DNA of 64,000 nucleotides from Mucilaginibacter lappiensis (lineage in GTDB: Bacteria > Bacteroidota > Bacteroidia > Sphingobacteriales > Sphingobacteriaceae). The position numbers were made by a program, and so were the translations under genes. The notes below the pieces were generated by a model. That model did no database searches. It was not told the origin of the DNA and was given only the letters and a program-made list of their open reading frames with translations. How positions within the stretch are numbered: position 1 is the stretch's first letter; every line of letters begins with the position of its first letter. Where the stretch lies: the NCBI RefSeq assembly GCF_900155965.1, contig NZ_FTMG01000003.1, positions 62,001 through 126,000 of the forward strand. Direction: 5' to 3'. This document shows, one piece after another, positions 25,584-34,142 of this stretch.

Positions 25584-26312
25584 ATGAAATTAACCCATAA
25601 TAAAATTCTGATTACCGGTGGGGCCAGCGGCATTGGTCTGGGGCTTACCGAAAGATTTATCAGGGAAAACAATACCGTTATCGTTTGCGGCCGGCGCGAA
25701 TCCGTTTTACAGGAGCTTACCGATAAATATCCCACCGTAATAACCAAAGTATGTGATGTTGCGGTTGAAGCTGATCGTGTGGAACTTTTTAACTGGATAG
25801 CCGAACATCACCCCGACTTAAACGTGCTGGTAAATAATGCGGGCATACAGCAATGGATGAACATCACCGATGACGATTTTATGCAGCGTGCCAAAATAGA
25901 GATAGCCACCAATATCGAAGCGCCGCTTCATTTAACATCGTTGTTTATCCAATTAAAATCATTCACAACAGTGATGAATGTAAGCTCGGGCCTGGCTCTT
26001 GTGCCTTTTACCCAGGTGCCGGTATATTCTGCCACTAAAGCTTTTTTGCATTCCATTACACTTTCTACCCGTTTCCTGCTCCAGCCAAAAAACATTGAAG
26101 TGATAGAGGTGATACCTCCCGCACTGAATACCGACTTAGGCGGAATAGGCTTGCATGATGCACATCCACCGGTAAGCACCTTTATTGAAGGCATATTTGA
26201 GCAATTGAAAGCCGGAAAAACCGAATTGACCTTTGGCTTTAGCGAAGCGATAGCCAATAGTGATCCGGAGGGGTTGAAGGTTATATTTAATAGGTTAAAC
26301 CCGGTTAAATAA
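25584..26312 (+). CDS. SDR family oxidoreductase (DltE-like)
   Basis: A 242-residue short-chain dehydrogenase. Features are ILITGGASGIGLGLTERF (cofactor loop), VCGRRES (Arg pair suggesting NADPH), LNVLVNNAGIQQWMN, the VMNVSSGLALVP strand with catalytic Ser, and YSATKAFLHSITLS (YxxxK). The C-terminal region VEVIEVIPPALNTDLGG and HDAHPPVSTFIEGIFEQL matches the DltE-like subgroup. The substrate is not known. It stands alone between repeat-rich gaps. Confidence 0.88.
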   Translation: MKLTHNKILITGGASGIGLGLTERFIRENNTVIVCGRRESVLQELTDKYPTVITKVCDVAVEADRVELFNWIAEHHPDLNVLVNNAGIQQWMNITDDDFMQRAKIEIATNIEAPLHLTSLFIQLKSFTTVMNVSSGLALVPFTQVPVYSATKAFLHSITLSTRFLLQPKNIEVIEVIPPALNTDLGGIGLHDAHPPVSTFIEGIFEQLKAGKTELTFGFSEAIANSDPEGLKVIFNRLNPVK

Positions 26313-26329
26313 CTGTAATATCGCTTTTC

Positions 26330-26388
26330 CCATTCCCTCCCCACGGGAGGGGTGCGGCTGTTTTGCGTGGTGGCAGGGAGGGGTTTAT
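26330..26388. repeat. CCCTCCC/GGGAGGGGTGCGG repeat, copy 1
   Basis: CATTCCCTCCCCACGGGAGG, then GGTGCGG, then GGCAGGGAGGGGTTTA. A near copy is at 29222-29280. Confidence 0.75.
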
Positions 26389-26418
26389 GCACCCTGTAGA
26401 TCAATTAACTAATCCATC

Positions 26419-26470
26419 AAACCCCTTCCTCCCCTTCCCCAGGAAGGAATCGCACGGGGTCGGGCTTTTC
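26419..26470. repeat. CCCCTTCCTCC...GGAAGGAATCGCA repeat, copy 2
   Basis: ACCCCTTCCTCCCCTTCCCC, then AGGAAGGAATCGCACGGGG, ending in CTTTTC. Same family as 19816 and 54260. Confidence 0.75.
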
Positions 26471-26483
26471 TAATCAACTGCTG

Positions 26484-26816
26484 CTATCGAATTTTTCTAA
26501 CAAATTCGAAGTACTCATCAGGGTATCTTTTGGCTACTTTTAGCAGAATCTTTTCCCGTATCTTGAAACTATCTTGCATGACAGAGAAATCACTCCTTAA
26601 TTTTACACCATTATAAACGTATTCAACATAAATTCTGGTGCAGCTTCTTGAAGGAGTAATATCTATTATTGTTGCACTAACAAAATCGCTGCTTTTTAAT
26701 GCGGCTTCTTTCTTTTTATTATAAACAATACTATAAACTATCGATAGTGCAAACAGAACCAGAAGTAAGGTTATCTTAAACGCTTTAGTTTCTAGTATCC
26801 AGTAATACTTATTCAT
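26484..26816 (-). CDS. Single-pass membrane protein, function unknown
   Basis: The 110-residue protein has one membrane segment (residues about 13-30, ITLLLVLFALSIVYSIVY) followed by a lysine-rich stretch and a small beta domain (FVSATIIDITPSRSCTRIYVEYVYNGVKLRSDFSV). The latter pattern resembles DUF3592-like extracellular domains found in small Bacteroidota proteins. No functional prediction is possible. Confidence 0.65.
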   Translation of the reverse strand: MNKYYWILETKAFKITLLLVLFALSIVYSIVYNKKKEAALKSSDFVSATIIDITPSRSCTRIYVEYVYNGVKLRSDFSVMQDSFKIREKILLKVAKRYPDEYFEFVRKIR

Positions 26817-26872
26817 TGATATTTGAGCGATGTTGTATAGAACATAGTCAATAAATATCTATGGATAATCCT

Positions 26873-27355
26873 TTACGCCCTAACCCAATGTTCCTGCTCA
26901 ATTTTCTTTTGCAGTTCCAGGATGGAGCCGATGAGGGCTTCGGGGCGTGGCGGGCAGCCTTGTACGTATACGTCAACGGGGATCACTCTGTCTACCCCTT
27001 TTACCACGTGGTAGCCATGCTGCCAGTATGGGCCGCCGCAATTGGAGCAGGACCCCATCGATATCACATACTTGGGCTCGGGCATTTGCTCGTAGAGGCG
27101 TTTAATGCGTTCGGCCATTTTAAAGGTAACGGTACCGGCTATAATGATCACATCGGCCTGGCGGGCTGATGGGCGCGGGAAAACACCAAAGCGGTCCAGA
27201 TCATACGTTGAGGCCATCGATCCCATCATTTCAATGGCGCAGCAGGCTATTCCAAAACTTAAGGGCCACAGGGACGACAGTCGCGCCCAGTTGAGCAGAT
27301 CATCCAGTTTGGTTACTACAACACCGCCGCTTTCACTCGTTATATCACTGCTCAT
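26873..27355 (-). CDS. nuoB: NADH-quinone oxidoreductase subunit B
   Basis: The 160-residue PSST subunit of complex I binds the terminal [4Fe-4S] cluster N2, which passes electrons to quinone. All ligands are visible: the CC pair in [10 protein letters not shown], the Cys in [13 protein letters not shown], and the Cys in [16 protein letters not shown]. Its start overlaps the nuoA stop region by 11 bases, so nuoA-nuoB are translated together. NuoC and NuoD, its direct partners in the Q-module, are encoded elsewhere in the window rather than next in line. Confidence 0.95.
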   Translation of the reverse strand: MSSDITSESGGVVVTKLDDLLNWARLSSLWPLSFGIACCAIEMMGSMASTYDLDRFGVFPRPSARQADVIIIAGTVTFKMAERIKRLYEQMPEPKYVISMGSCSNCGGPYWQHGYHVVKGVDRVIPVDVYVQGCPPRPEALIGSILELQKKIEQEHWVRA

Positions 27356-27959
27356 TGGTTGGCTTTTTAAAAGTGGGTTTAAACATGGGTTTCCGGATAG
27401 GCACAGCCTCTACGGGTATTTCTGCAACAACTGCTTCGGCTACTAGCGCTTCATTACCCATGCTGAATGGTTTCACAACAAATTTCCCCTGCTCCATATT
27501 TAACTGTTGGTACAAAGAAGCGGGAATGGTTACATCGGTAACAGGCACCACGGGTTTGGCTTTTATCCATTCCAAATCGCCTTTGCGCCAAACGTAAACC
27601 AAGCCCAGGATCAGGATGCCTAAAAATATAAACATTTCGACCAGCGAGAACCAGCCCCAGCGGGCATCCTGCGCTATAATTTCATGACTACCAAATACGG
27701 TTGCCCAGGGAAATATGAACACCATTTCTACATCGAACAACAAGAATATGAGGGCGATAACATAAAACCTCGAATTAAAAGGCAGCCAGGCATTGCCGGT
27801 GGGTTCTTCACCGCATTCGTACGAGGTTAATTTCTCGTAATTTGGGTTTTTGGGAGCAAGCAGGCGGTTAATAAAAAATATTACACATACCATTATTATT
27901 CCGGTGATCAGAAAGATGAGTATCTTTCCAAATTCTGATATTTGCGAAACATCGGTCAT
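27345..27959 (-). CDS. nuoA: NADH-quinone oxidoreductase subunit A, C-terminally extended
   Basis: NuoA is a three-helix membrane subunit of complex I. I start it at 27959 ([17 protein letters not shown]), giving 204 residues; the longer open frame to 28109 would run antisense through the flavoprotein gene and adds no recognisable sequence. The family loop [16 protein letters not shown] with its conserved Cys is present, then [22 protein letters not shown] and a third helix [18 protein letters not shown]. About 60 further residues, Pro/Val/Lys-rich, extend the C-terminus beyond the usual 120-150. Its start codon overlaps that of the divergent flavoprotein gene by two bases. Confidence 0.92.
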   Translation of the reverse strand: MTDVSQISEFGKILIFLITGIIMVCVIFFINRLLAPKNPNYEKLTSYECGEEPTGNAWLPFNSRFYVIALIFLLFDVEMVFIFPWATVFGSHEIIAQDARWGWFSLVEMFIFLGILILGLVYVWRKGDLEWIKAKPVVPVTDVTIPASLYQQLNMEQGKFVVKPFSMGNEALVAEAVVAEIPVEAVPIRKPMFKPTFKKPTNEQ

Positions 27960-29172
27960 GACTACAAATTTAACAAAACAAACCCATTTTGATGCAATAA
28001 TTATTGGCGGCGGTGCCTGCGGACTCATGTGCGCCGTGCAGGCGGGCTTTTTGGGTAAGCGTACGCTGATACTGGAAAAGGTCGACCGTGTGGGCGCCAA
28101 GATCCTCATCAGCGGGGGCGGCAGGTGTAACTATACCAACCTGTACGCTACCGATCAGCAGTTTATATCGCAAAACCCGCACTTCTGTAAATCAGCCTTT
28201 TCACAATGGACAGTGGAAGATACCATCAGCTTTTTTGAAACTTATGGCATTGAAGGCAAAGAGAAAACCCTAGGGCAGCTTTTCCCGGTAAGCGATAAAG
28301 CTAAAGATGTGGTACAGGTTTTTACTGACCTATGCGCTGATATGGATCAGGAGATCTGGTGCGATGCCGAGGTTAAAATGGTTGAAAAAACCGACGATGG
28401 TTTTACTGTTCGGGCCGAAGTTAACGGCCGGCAGGAATACATCAGCGCATCCAGCGTGGTGATTGCCGCGGGCGGTTTGCCTATCCCTAAAATGGGCGCT
28501 ACCGATTTCGGTCTGCGTACAGCGCGCCAGTTCGACCTTAAAATTGTGGATACCGCGCCCGCCCTGGTGCCCCTCACCATTACCGGGAAAGATCAGCCCT
28601 GGTATGAGCAGCTGAGCGGCAACAGTATTTTTTGCCGGGTTTGGAACGACAGGATCAGTTTTGAAGAGAACATCCTGTTTACCCATTGGGGACTGAGCGG
28701 TCCGGCTATACTGCAAATTTCCTCCTATTGGAAACCCGGCGAATACATCAACATCGACCTGCTTCCCAATCAAAACATAGCCGACCTGTTGCTACAAGAA
28801 AAGGAAGCGAACGGTAAAAAGATGTTACTGGCTTACTTAGCCGGTTTATATACCCGCAAATTTGCCGAGGCCCTAAGCGATAAATTACCGGTAGAGAAAA
28901 ATCTGGCCTCGCTTACCAAAACCGATATCGAAAACATCAGCGAGCTGATACATGAATTTAAAGTAAAACCTGCTGGCGACAAGGGTTACGACAAAGCCGA
29001 AGTAATGCGCGGCGGCGTATCTACCGATGAGCTATCATCCAAAACATTGGAAGCTAAGAAAGTTCCAGGTTTATTTTTTGGCGGCGAATGCGTGGATGTT
29101 ACCGGCTGGCTGGGCGGCTACAATTTTCAATGGGCCTGGGCCAGCGGTTTTGTGATTGCGCAAAATATTTGA
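27958..29172 (+). CDS. BaiN/RdsA-type NAD(P)/FAD-dependent oxidoreductase (HI0933-like)
   Basis: This 404-residue flavoprotein starts at the ATG at 27958 ([23 protein letters not shown]); a longer frame to 27850 lies antisense within nuoA. FAD-binding motifs are AIIIGGGACGLMCAVQAG, KILISGGGRCNYTN and VVIAAGGLPIPKMGATDFG. The C-terminal family signature is RGGVSTDELSSKTLEAKKVPGLFFGGECVDVTGWLGGYNFQWAW. The family is often annotated as aminoacetone oxidase or BaiN; physiological substrates are poorly known. It is divergent from nuoA, with a shared CATG at the two start codons. Confidence 0.9.
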   Translation: MTTNLTKQTHFDAIIIGGGACGLMCAVQAGFLGKRTLILEKVDRVGAKILISGGGRCNYTNLYATDQQFISQNPHFCKSAFSQWTVEDTISFFETYGIEGKEKTLGQLFPVSDKAKDVVQVFTDLCADMDQEIWCDAEVKMVEKTDDGFTVRAEVNGRQEYISASSVVIAAGGLPIPKMGATDFGLRTARQFDLKIVDTAPALVPLTITGKDQPWYEQLSGNSIFCRVWNDRISFEENILFTHWGLSGPAILQISSYWKPGEYINIDLLPNQNIADLLLQEKEANGKKMLLAYLAGLYTRKFAEALSDKLPVEKNLASLTKTDIENISELIHEFKVKPAGDKGYDKAEVMRGGVSTDELSSKTLEAKKVPGLFFGGECVDVTGWLGGYNFQWAWASGFVIAQNI

Positions 29173-29221
29173 CCTCACCTCAATCCTCTCCAAAGGAGAG
29201 TACTTTGAACAACACTTTTTT

Positions 29222-29280
29222 TCATTCCCTCCCTTGGGAGGGGTGCGGTTGGGTAGCGTGCAATGGCAGGGAGGGGTTTA
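29222..29280. repeat. CCCTCCC/GGGAGGGGTGCGG repeat, copy 2
   Basis: CATTCCCTCCCTTGGGAGGG, then GTGCGGTTGGG, then GGCAGGGAGGGGTTTA. It closely resembles copy 1 at 26330-26388. Confidence 0.75.
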
Positions 29281-29353
29281 TTCCTGAGGCCATCTTATCA
29301 TGCTGAGCTCCGTTTTTTATCCTTTCTTCAGGTCATCAGCCCAAACTACCTCT

Positions 29354-30235
29354 TTACCGTTCTACTATTTCATAATTCCGGTACTCGCCGATGCGCCAGC
29401 CAGTGAGTTGCTCAACCCTTTGCAGGAATTTACGGCGGAAGGTCATGTTTTTGCGGAGAGCCTTGGTACTGAAATCTATCTTCCAGTTGGTGGCGGCTAT
29501 GCGTTTTTGCATAGGTGTTGGGTGTGTACCGTTAAAGTGCACCAGTTTATCGGCATTGCCATAGTCAAACTCAAAAGTTTTGGGAAGGTTTTGCTCCATC
29601 CAGGCATCGTCGTGATAAAACTTATTGAAATTACGGATCTTATTATTCAACCCTTGCGGTGGTTTTGCCCAGCCGTAATGATAGATGTAAGCATCAATGA
29701 GTTTTACTTTGATCTTGCGATCATTAAGCCTGAAACCCTGCGCGTCACGATAAGCCCTGATCCCCTTAATATTCTTAACCAAACGTATCTCGCGGCGGTA
29801 CCAGCGCCTGGAATCGCCATAGTAATCGTACGAACCATAAAAGTGCAGGTATTTGAACAATAGCCCTTCAATGTTGGGTTTGTTCAGCGCTTCTTCCATC
29901 TCTTTTTTAATGAGAGGATGATATTTTTCGTGCACGGCTTCGTCGCCCTGGATATAAAAGGCCCAATCGGTATCCGGCGATATGGCATCAAAAGCTTTAT
30001 CGGTTTCTACAGCAAAAACACGTCCGCCATCTTTAAGAGAATCGTCCCAAACCGAATCAATGATCCGGATCTTGGGCGAACCAATGGCCTCTATCAACTG
30101 GCGGGTACCGTCATCAGAATTTCCGGACATCACAATAAATTCATCACACAGCGGCAAAATAGAGGCGATAGCTTCAACAATGGGGTAATCGTTTTTAACC
30201 GCGTTTCTGATAAAGGTAAATCCAGATACTTTCAT
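29354..30235 (-). CDS. Glycosyltransferase family 2-like protein
   Basis: I start this at 30235 (MKVSGFTFIRNAVKNDYPIVEAI), giving 293 residues; the frame stays open to 30325. The N-terminal half has the GT-A start of family 2 (GFTFIRNAVKNDYPIVEAIASILPLCDEFIVMSGNSDDGTRQLIEAI), and FYIQGDEAVHEKYH supplies the DxD-like metal site variant QGDE. The second half carries the YRREIRLVKNIKGIRAYRDAQGFRLN stretch typical of this Bacteroidota subgroup. It probably transfers a sugar to a surface glycan; donor and acceptor are unknown. Confidence 0.82.
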   Translation of the reverse strand: MKVSGFTFIRNAVKNDYPIVEAIASILPLCDEFIVMSGNSDDGTRQLIEAIGSPKIRIIDSVWDDSLKDGGRVFAVETDKAFDAISPDTDWAFYIQGDEAVHEKYHPLIKKEMEEALNKPNIEGLLFKYLHFYGSYDYYGDSRRWYRREIRLVKNIKGIRAYRDAQGFRLNDRKIKVKLIDAYIYHYGWAKPPQGLNNKIRNFNKFYHDDAWMEQNLPKTFEFDYGNADKLVHFNGTHPTPMQKRIAATNWKIDFSTKALRKNMTFRRKFLQRVEQLTGWRIGEYRNYEIVER

Positions 30236-30478
30236 TAAGCCAAAGGTATTTAAACAGGGGATAATTTTGGTAAAAGTAACGGGATATTTATTGCGTTCAA
30301 AAATCCCGTTGTGCATTTTGTTCATCCAATCTTCATATTGTTTTACAACCTTCAGATGCTCTTCTGCGTAACACAGTTAAAGCCCATCTACCTTCCTAAC
30401 TTTAAAGAAATCAATTAATTATTAAGCTAAGGGTTTAATCTTTTACTAAACCTGTATCACCCTGCAACCAGTTTAAAC

Positions 30479-31327
30479 ATGGATATCATCAGACGAGACA
30501 ACATTACCTACGAGGGGTTTATGGAAGAGCATTATAAACCCGGCATACCGCTGGTGTTTACCAATGCTGCCAAAGTGTGGAAGGCTAATGGGCTGTTTAG
30601 TCCGGATTGGTTCCGTGAAAATTACCCTGACCGTAAAACCGATTGTCGCGGTATCACCTACACCATGCGGCAGGTGATGGATATGGTGGAGGCTGCTACC
30701 GAGGAAAATCCAGCACCTTACCCTATCATCTTTGATATCCCTACCACCCTGCCCGAAGTATTACCGCTACTTGATCCGCTTGATTTGAACTATGCATCGC
30801 CCAACTGGCTGAAAAATAAAATGTTCAGCATTGGTAAATGGGGCGGCGCTACCGAAATGTTTATAGGTGGCCCGGGCGGCAGGTTCCCTTACATGCACAT
30901 TGATTATTACCACCTGAATGCCTGGATAACCCAGTTGTATGGCGAAAAGCGTTTCACCGTTTTCCCACGCGGGCAGGAACATCTGCTTTACCCCCGTCCG
31001 GATGATCCCTGGCGCTCGGAGCTCAATGTATTTGAGCCTGATTACGAGAAATACCCACTGTTTAAAGATGCTACGCCCATTAATTTTGTGATTGGTCCTG
31101 GTGAAACGCTATTTATTCCCTTTGGTACCTGGCATACGGCTTATTCGCTTACACCTACCATTTCTGTTGCTTTTGATACCCTGAACAGCAAAAACCACAA
31201 GGAATTTATGAAGGATGTATGGACCTTTAAAAAACGCGATAGTAAATTGAAAGCTGTAGCTATGTATGCCTATGCCGCGGTGGCTACACAAACATCAAAG
31301 ATTGGTGAAGCTTTGAGGGGCCGGTAG
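30479..31327 (+). CDS. Cupin-like (JmjC-fold) protein, putative Fe(II)/2-oxoglutarate oxygenase
   Basis: This 282-residue protein has the cupin-8/JmjC fold. An N-terminal segment GIPLVFTNAAKVWKANGLFSPDWF matches the family. The iron triad is visible as H140-x-D142 in PYMHIDYYH and H219 in LFIPFGTWHTAYSL, with the intervening strands AWITQLYGEKRFTVFPRGQEHLLYP. Family members hydroxylate protein side chains or small molecules; the target is not predictable. It is divergent from the glycosyltransferase gene, which may suggest a shared surface-glycan or modification role. Confidence 0.85.
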   Translation: MDIIRRDNITYEGFMEEHYKPGIPLVFTNAAKVWKANGLFSPDWFRENYPDRKTDCRGITYTMRQVMDMVEAATEENPAPYPIIFDIPTTLPEVLPLLDPLDLNYASPNWLKNKMFSIGKWGGATEMFIGGPGGRFPYMHIDYYHLNAWITQLYGEKRFTVFPRGQEHLLYPRPDDPWRSELNVFEPDYEKYPLFKDATPINFVIGPGETLFIPFGTWHTAYSLTPTISVAFDTLNSKNHKEFMKDVWTFKKRDSKLKAVAMYAYAAVATQTSKIGEALRGR

Positions 31328-31632
31328 TCAACTCACCCCGACGTCGCTGCGCTTGTCCTCCCCTCTCTTAATTTTGTCATCCTGAGCGCAGCGAAGGATC
31401 TATTCATGAACTATGCTTCCGGAAGAATAGATCCTTCGCTGCGCTCAGAATGACAAATTTGTTCTATAACTTTTCAATTCCCCCTCTTTGCGCAGCAGAG
31501 AAGGGTGCCGCGCGCAGCGCGCAGGCGGGGTGAGTCGCCTCTGCACCACGTAAACACTACAATTTTTATAGATTTTTAGTCCGATAAAACCAAAAAAATG
31601 TTGATTTTTGAAACCTACAAAACAGCGCAACA
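31328..31632. other. Gene-free stretch rich in repeats
   Basis: Between the cupin gene and nuoD lie CACCCCGACGTCGCTGCGC, an inverted repeat of the CTGAGC/CGAAG family and a GCGCGCAGCGCGC palindrome at about 31510-31523. No gene is seen. The nuoD promoter must lie in the last 80 bases. Confidence 0.6.
31375..31455. repeat. CTGAGC/CGAAG inverted repeat, copy 4
   Basis: TGTCATCCTGAGCGCAGCGA, then AGGATCTATTC, pairs with GAATAGATCCTTCGCTGCGC, then TCAGAATGACA. It is a long, nearly perfect hairpin. Confidence 0.85.
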
Positions 31633-32835
31633 TTGGTTATCACAAATCCGAAATACGAAGAAGCTTTAAATAACTATCATAAAAAAATAGCTGAGGCCAG
31701 CGTGGAAGATATGGTGCTTAATATGGGGCCACAACACCCTTCTACCCACGGTGTTTTGCGTTTGGAGCTGATAACCGATGGCGAGATTGTAAAAGAGGTA
31801 ATCCCCCATATCGGGTACCTGCATCGCTGTTTCGAGAAACACGCCGAATCTTTAACCTACCAACAAACCATCCCTTTTACTGACCGGTTGGATTACCTGG
31901 CATCCATGAACAATAGTCACGCTTTTGTGATGGGTGTAGAGCGGATGATGGGGATTGATAAAGATATCCCTAAACGGGTGGAGTACATCCGCGTGCTGGT
32001 ATGCGAGCTTAATCGCATTGCATCGCACCTGATAGCTATCGGTACTTATGGTATTGATATAGGCGCTTTTACGCCATTTTTATGGTGTTTTAGGGATCGC
32101 GAACATATTATGGGGATGCTGGAGTGGGCCTCTGGCTCGCGCATGCTGTACAACTATATATGGGTGGGCGGCTTATTTTACGATCTGCCGGTAGGTTTTG
32201 AGGAACGCTGCCGCGAGTTTGTCGAATATTTTAAACCCAAAATGGTGGAGCTTAACCAGCTGCTTACCGATAACCAGGTATTTATATCGCGTACGGCCAA
32301 TGTGGGTGTGCTGCCATTGGATGTAGCTATTAATTATGGCTGCTCAGGCCCTATGCTGCGGGCATCGGGTTTGAAATGGGATCTGCGGCGCATTGATAAC
32401 TATTCTGCTTATCCCGAGCTTGATTTTGAGATCCCGGTAGGTACCGGTCTTATGGGTACTGTAGGCGATTGCTGGGACCGTTACAAAGTGCGTGTGGATG
32501 AAATAGAACAATCCCTGCGAATAGTGGATCAGTGTCTTGATCGCCTGCAAAACGAACTGAAACGCACTCCCGATTTTGATCCCCGGGCTAAAATGCCGCG
32601 CAAAACCATCCCCAAAGCACAGGATTATTATGTGCGCTGCGAAGGTGCCAAAGGCGAGCTGGGTTTTTACTTTATGGCCGATGGCAAATCTGAGATCCCT
32701 ACCCGTGTAAAAGCACGCGGACCAAGTTTTAATAATCTTTCTGTATTACCCGAAATATCCAAAGGCGTACTCATTGCCGATCTGATAGCTATTGTAGGCT
32801 CTATTGACTTTGTGCTTGGCGAAGTGGACAGGTAG
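31633..32835 (+). CDS. nuoD: NADH-quinone oxidoreductase subunit D
   Basis: The 49-kDa subunit of complex I, 400 residues, forms the quinone site with NuoB. Signatures are [83 protein letters not shown] and the C-terminal FVLGEVDR. The start appears to be TTG at 31633 (read as Met, then [12 protein letters not shown]); no in-frame ATG precedes it, and the first in-frame ATG at residue 27 would cut into the conserved start. It lies on the opposite strand from nuoA, nuoB and nuoC. Confidence 0.94.
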   Translation: MVITNPKYEEALNNYHKKIAEASVEDMVLNMGPQHPSTHGVLRLELITDGEIVKEVIPHIGYLHRCFEKHAESLTYQQTIPFTDRLDYLASMNNSHAFVMGVERMMGIDKDIPKRVEYIRVLVCELNRIASHLIAIGTYGIDIGAFTPFLWCFRDREHIMGMLEWASGSRMLYNYIWVGGLFYDLPVGFEERCREFVEYFKPKMVELNQLLTDNQVFISRTANVGVLPLDVAINYGCSGPMLRASGLKWDLRRIDNYSAYPELDFEIPVGTGLMGTVGDCWDRYKVRVDEIEQSLRIVDQCLDRLQNELKRTPDFDPRAKMPRKTIPKAQDYYVRCEGAKGELGFYFMADGKSEIPTRVKARGPSFNNLSVLPEISKGVLIADLIAIVGSIDFVLGEVDR

Positions 32836-32838
32836 AGT

Positions 32839-32960
32839 GATTTCGGAATTCGGATGTTCAATTTCGGATTTGTTTATGTATAGAATCAAAGATGTTTAAT
32901 TGAAGATTTAAATGCCTTTGCAAGTCAATAAATCCGAAATCGAACATCCGAAATCCGACA
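32839..32960. repeat. Word-repeat inverted repeat (TTTCGGAT word)
   Basis: The left arm (32839-32871) repeats TTCGGAAT/TTCGGATG/TTTCGGATT and the right arm (32931-32960) is its near-complement with AATCCGAAATCGAACATCCG. It follows nuoD. Confidence 0.8.
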
Positions 32961-32961
32961 T

Positions 32962-32994
32962 AAAAAAAAGAGGCACCTTACGGTACCTCCTTTT
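32962..32994. terminator. Bidirectional terminator between nuoD and the protease gene
   Basis: GAGGCACC and GGTACCTC form a stem with one mismatch, flanked by eight A residues and by CTTTT. Confidence 0.8.
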
Positions 32995-33023
32995 CAATTA
33001 TTAATTTTTATTGGTTGGGCAAA

Positions 33024-34130
33024 TTATTGATTGTAAACTTTAACCATGAAAACATAGTTTTTAAGTTTCTTTAACTGTTGGGGGCGACTTAAACCAGCCA
33101 GCGTGTTTTTGGTATTTAAAGTTAATGATTTACTTAATGAATCTGATGGGATATTCTGGATAGCTTTTAACAGATAAGCTGATTTTACAGCGAATGCCGC
33201 ACCTGCTACCTGTGTTTGCTTGGCATTAATGATACCAACCACATTGCCTCTATCATCCAGCAGCGGGCCACCACTATTACCCGGGTTAACCGGAATGGAA
33301 ACCTGGTATTCGGTAGTATCTCCCTGGTAACCAGTTGCTGAGGTTAATGACCCCAAACCATAAACCACCTTACTATCCGGATAACCAATAGTGAATACGT
33401 TTTCACCAAGATCTGTAGATGAACGCTTAAAGTTATAAGGTACTGCACCCAATCCTTCAAAGGCTTCATCATTGATCTGTAATACAGCTATATCATTTGC
33501 AGGTTCGGTATAGATCACCTTGCTGTGGAATGATTCGCCGTTTGCATTTTGCACATAAACAGAATCAGCATCCTTAATCACGTGGTAATTGGTAACGATA
33601 TACCCGTTTGACGAAAGCGCGAAACCTGTTCCTCTGAAATTACCTGGGTTAGTAACTCTCTTACTTCCTTTGATATCGTTTATAATACTGTTGGTACGGG
33701 TATTCAGCGTCTCTTGGGAATGTTTAATCTTACCGATCTCCTGGCTTAACTGCTCAAAATTCGATTCATGACTATTCAGTTTACCAGTGAGGAATAGCGT
33801 ACCCAAAATAGCAAAAATAGCTATAGAGGCGGCCACTGATATTTTAGAATGGTGATTTCTCCACATGCGCACTACCCAGGTTGGATGGATGGTTACTTCC
33901 TCTTTCAAGGCATGTACATCAATCTCGTCATGAATAGCATTTAAACGTTTTTCAAGCTCCAGGCGCTCACCGTATTGTTTTAGTAAACCAATAAACTGCA
34001 GGTGCTCGGTAACCCGGCTTTCTACAGTTGCATCGTTTTTGCGGAGCAATTCAAACTGGGTACCTTCTTCGGCGGTCATGCTGCCGTCAAGGTACCTTTC
34101 AATTAATTCCGTAAGTTGGTTATCACTCAT
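33024..34130 (-). CDS. Anti-sigma-like membrane protein fused to a periplasmic trypsin-like (S1C) protease
   Basis: The 368-residue protein has three parts. Residues 1-90 are a helical, acidic cytoplasmic domain (MSDNQLTELIERYLDGSMTA opens it) resembling the N-termini of Bacteroidota anti-sigma factors. A single membrane helix follows at about 97-115, then a likely coiled coil (120-155). Residues 165-325 are a DegP/HtrA-like serine protease domain with His183 (TNYHV), Asp213 (NDIAVL) and Ser286 (NPGNSGGPL), so the triad is complete. There is no PDZ domain. The gene follows the sigma factor gene on the same strand by 12 bases. I infer that it holds the sigma factor and senses or processes an envelope signal. 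Confidence 0.85.
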   Translation of the reverse strand: MSDNQLTELIERYLDGSMTAEEGTQFELLRKNDATVESRVTEHLQFIGLLKQYGERLELEKRLNAIHDEIDVHALKEEVTIHPTWVVRMWRNHHSKISVAASIAIFAILGTLFLTGKLNSHESNFEQLSQEIGKIKHSQETLNTRTNSIINDIKGSKRVTNPGNFRGTGFALSSNGYIVTNYHVIKDADSVYVQNANGESFHSKVIYTEPANDIAVLQINDEAFEGLGAVPYNFKRSSTDLGENVFTIGYPDSKVVYGLGSLTSATGYQGDTTEYQVSIPVNPGNSGGPLLDDRGNVVGIINAKQTQVAGAAFAVKSAYLLKAIQNIPSDSLSKSLTLNTKNTLAGLSRPQQLKKLKNYVFMVKVYNQ

Positions 34131-34142
34131 CTCTTAAACTCC

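Noticed and set aside
27960-28109. Upstream extension of nuoA to 254 residues
   Set aside because: The extra 50 residues are antisense to the FAD-binding start of the flavoprotein and resemble no NuoA; the start at 27959 fits the family.
29300-29863. 187-codon plus-strand frame over the glycosyltransferase
   Set aside because: It is fully antisense to a gene with recognisable GT-A motifs and has no signal of its own.
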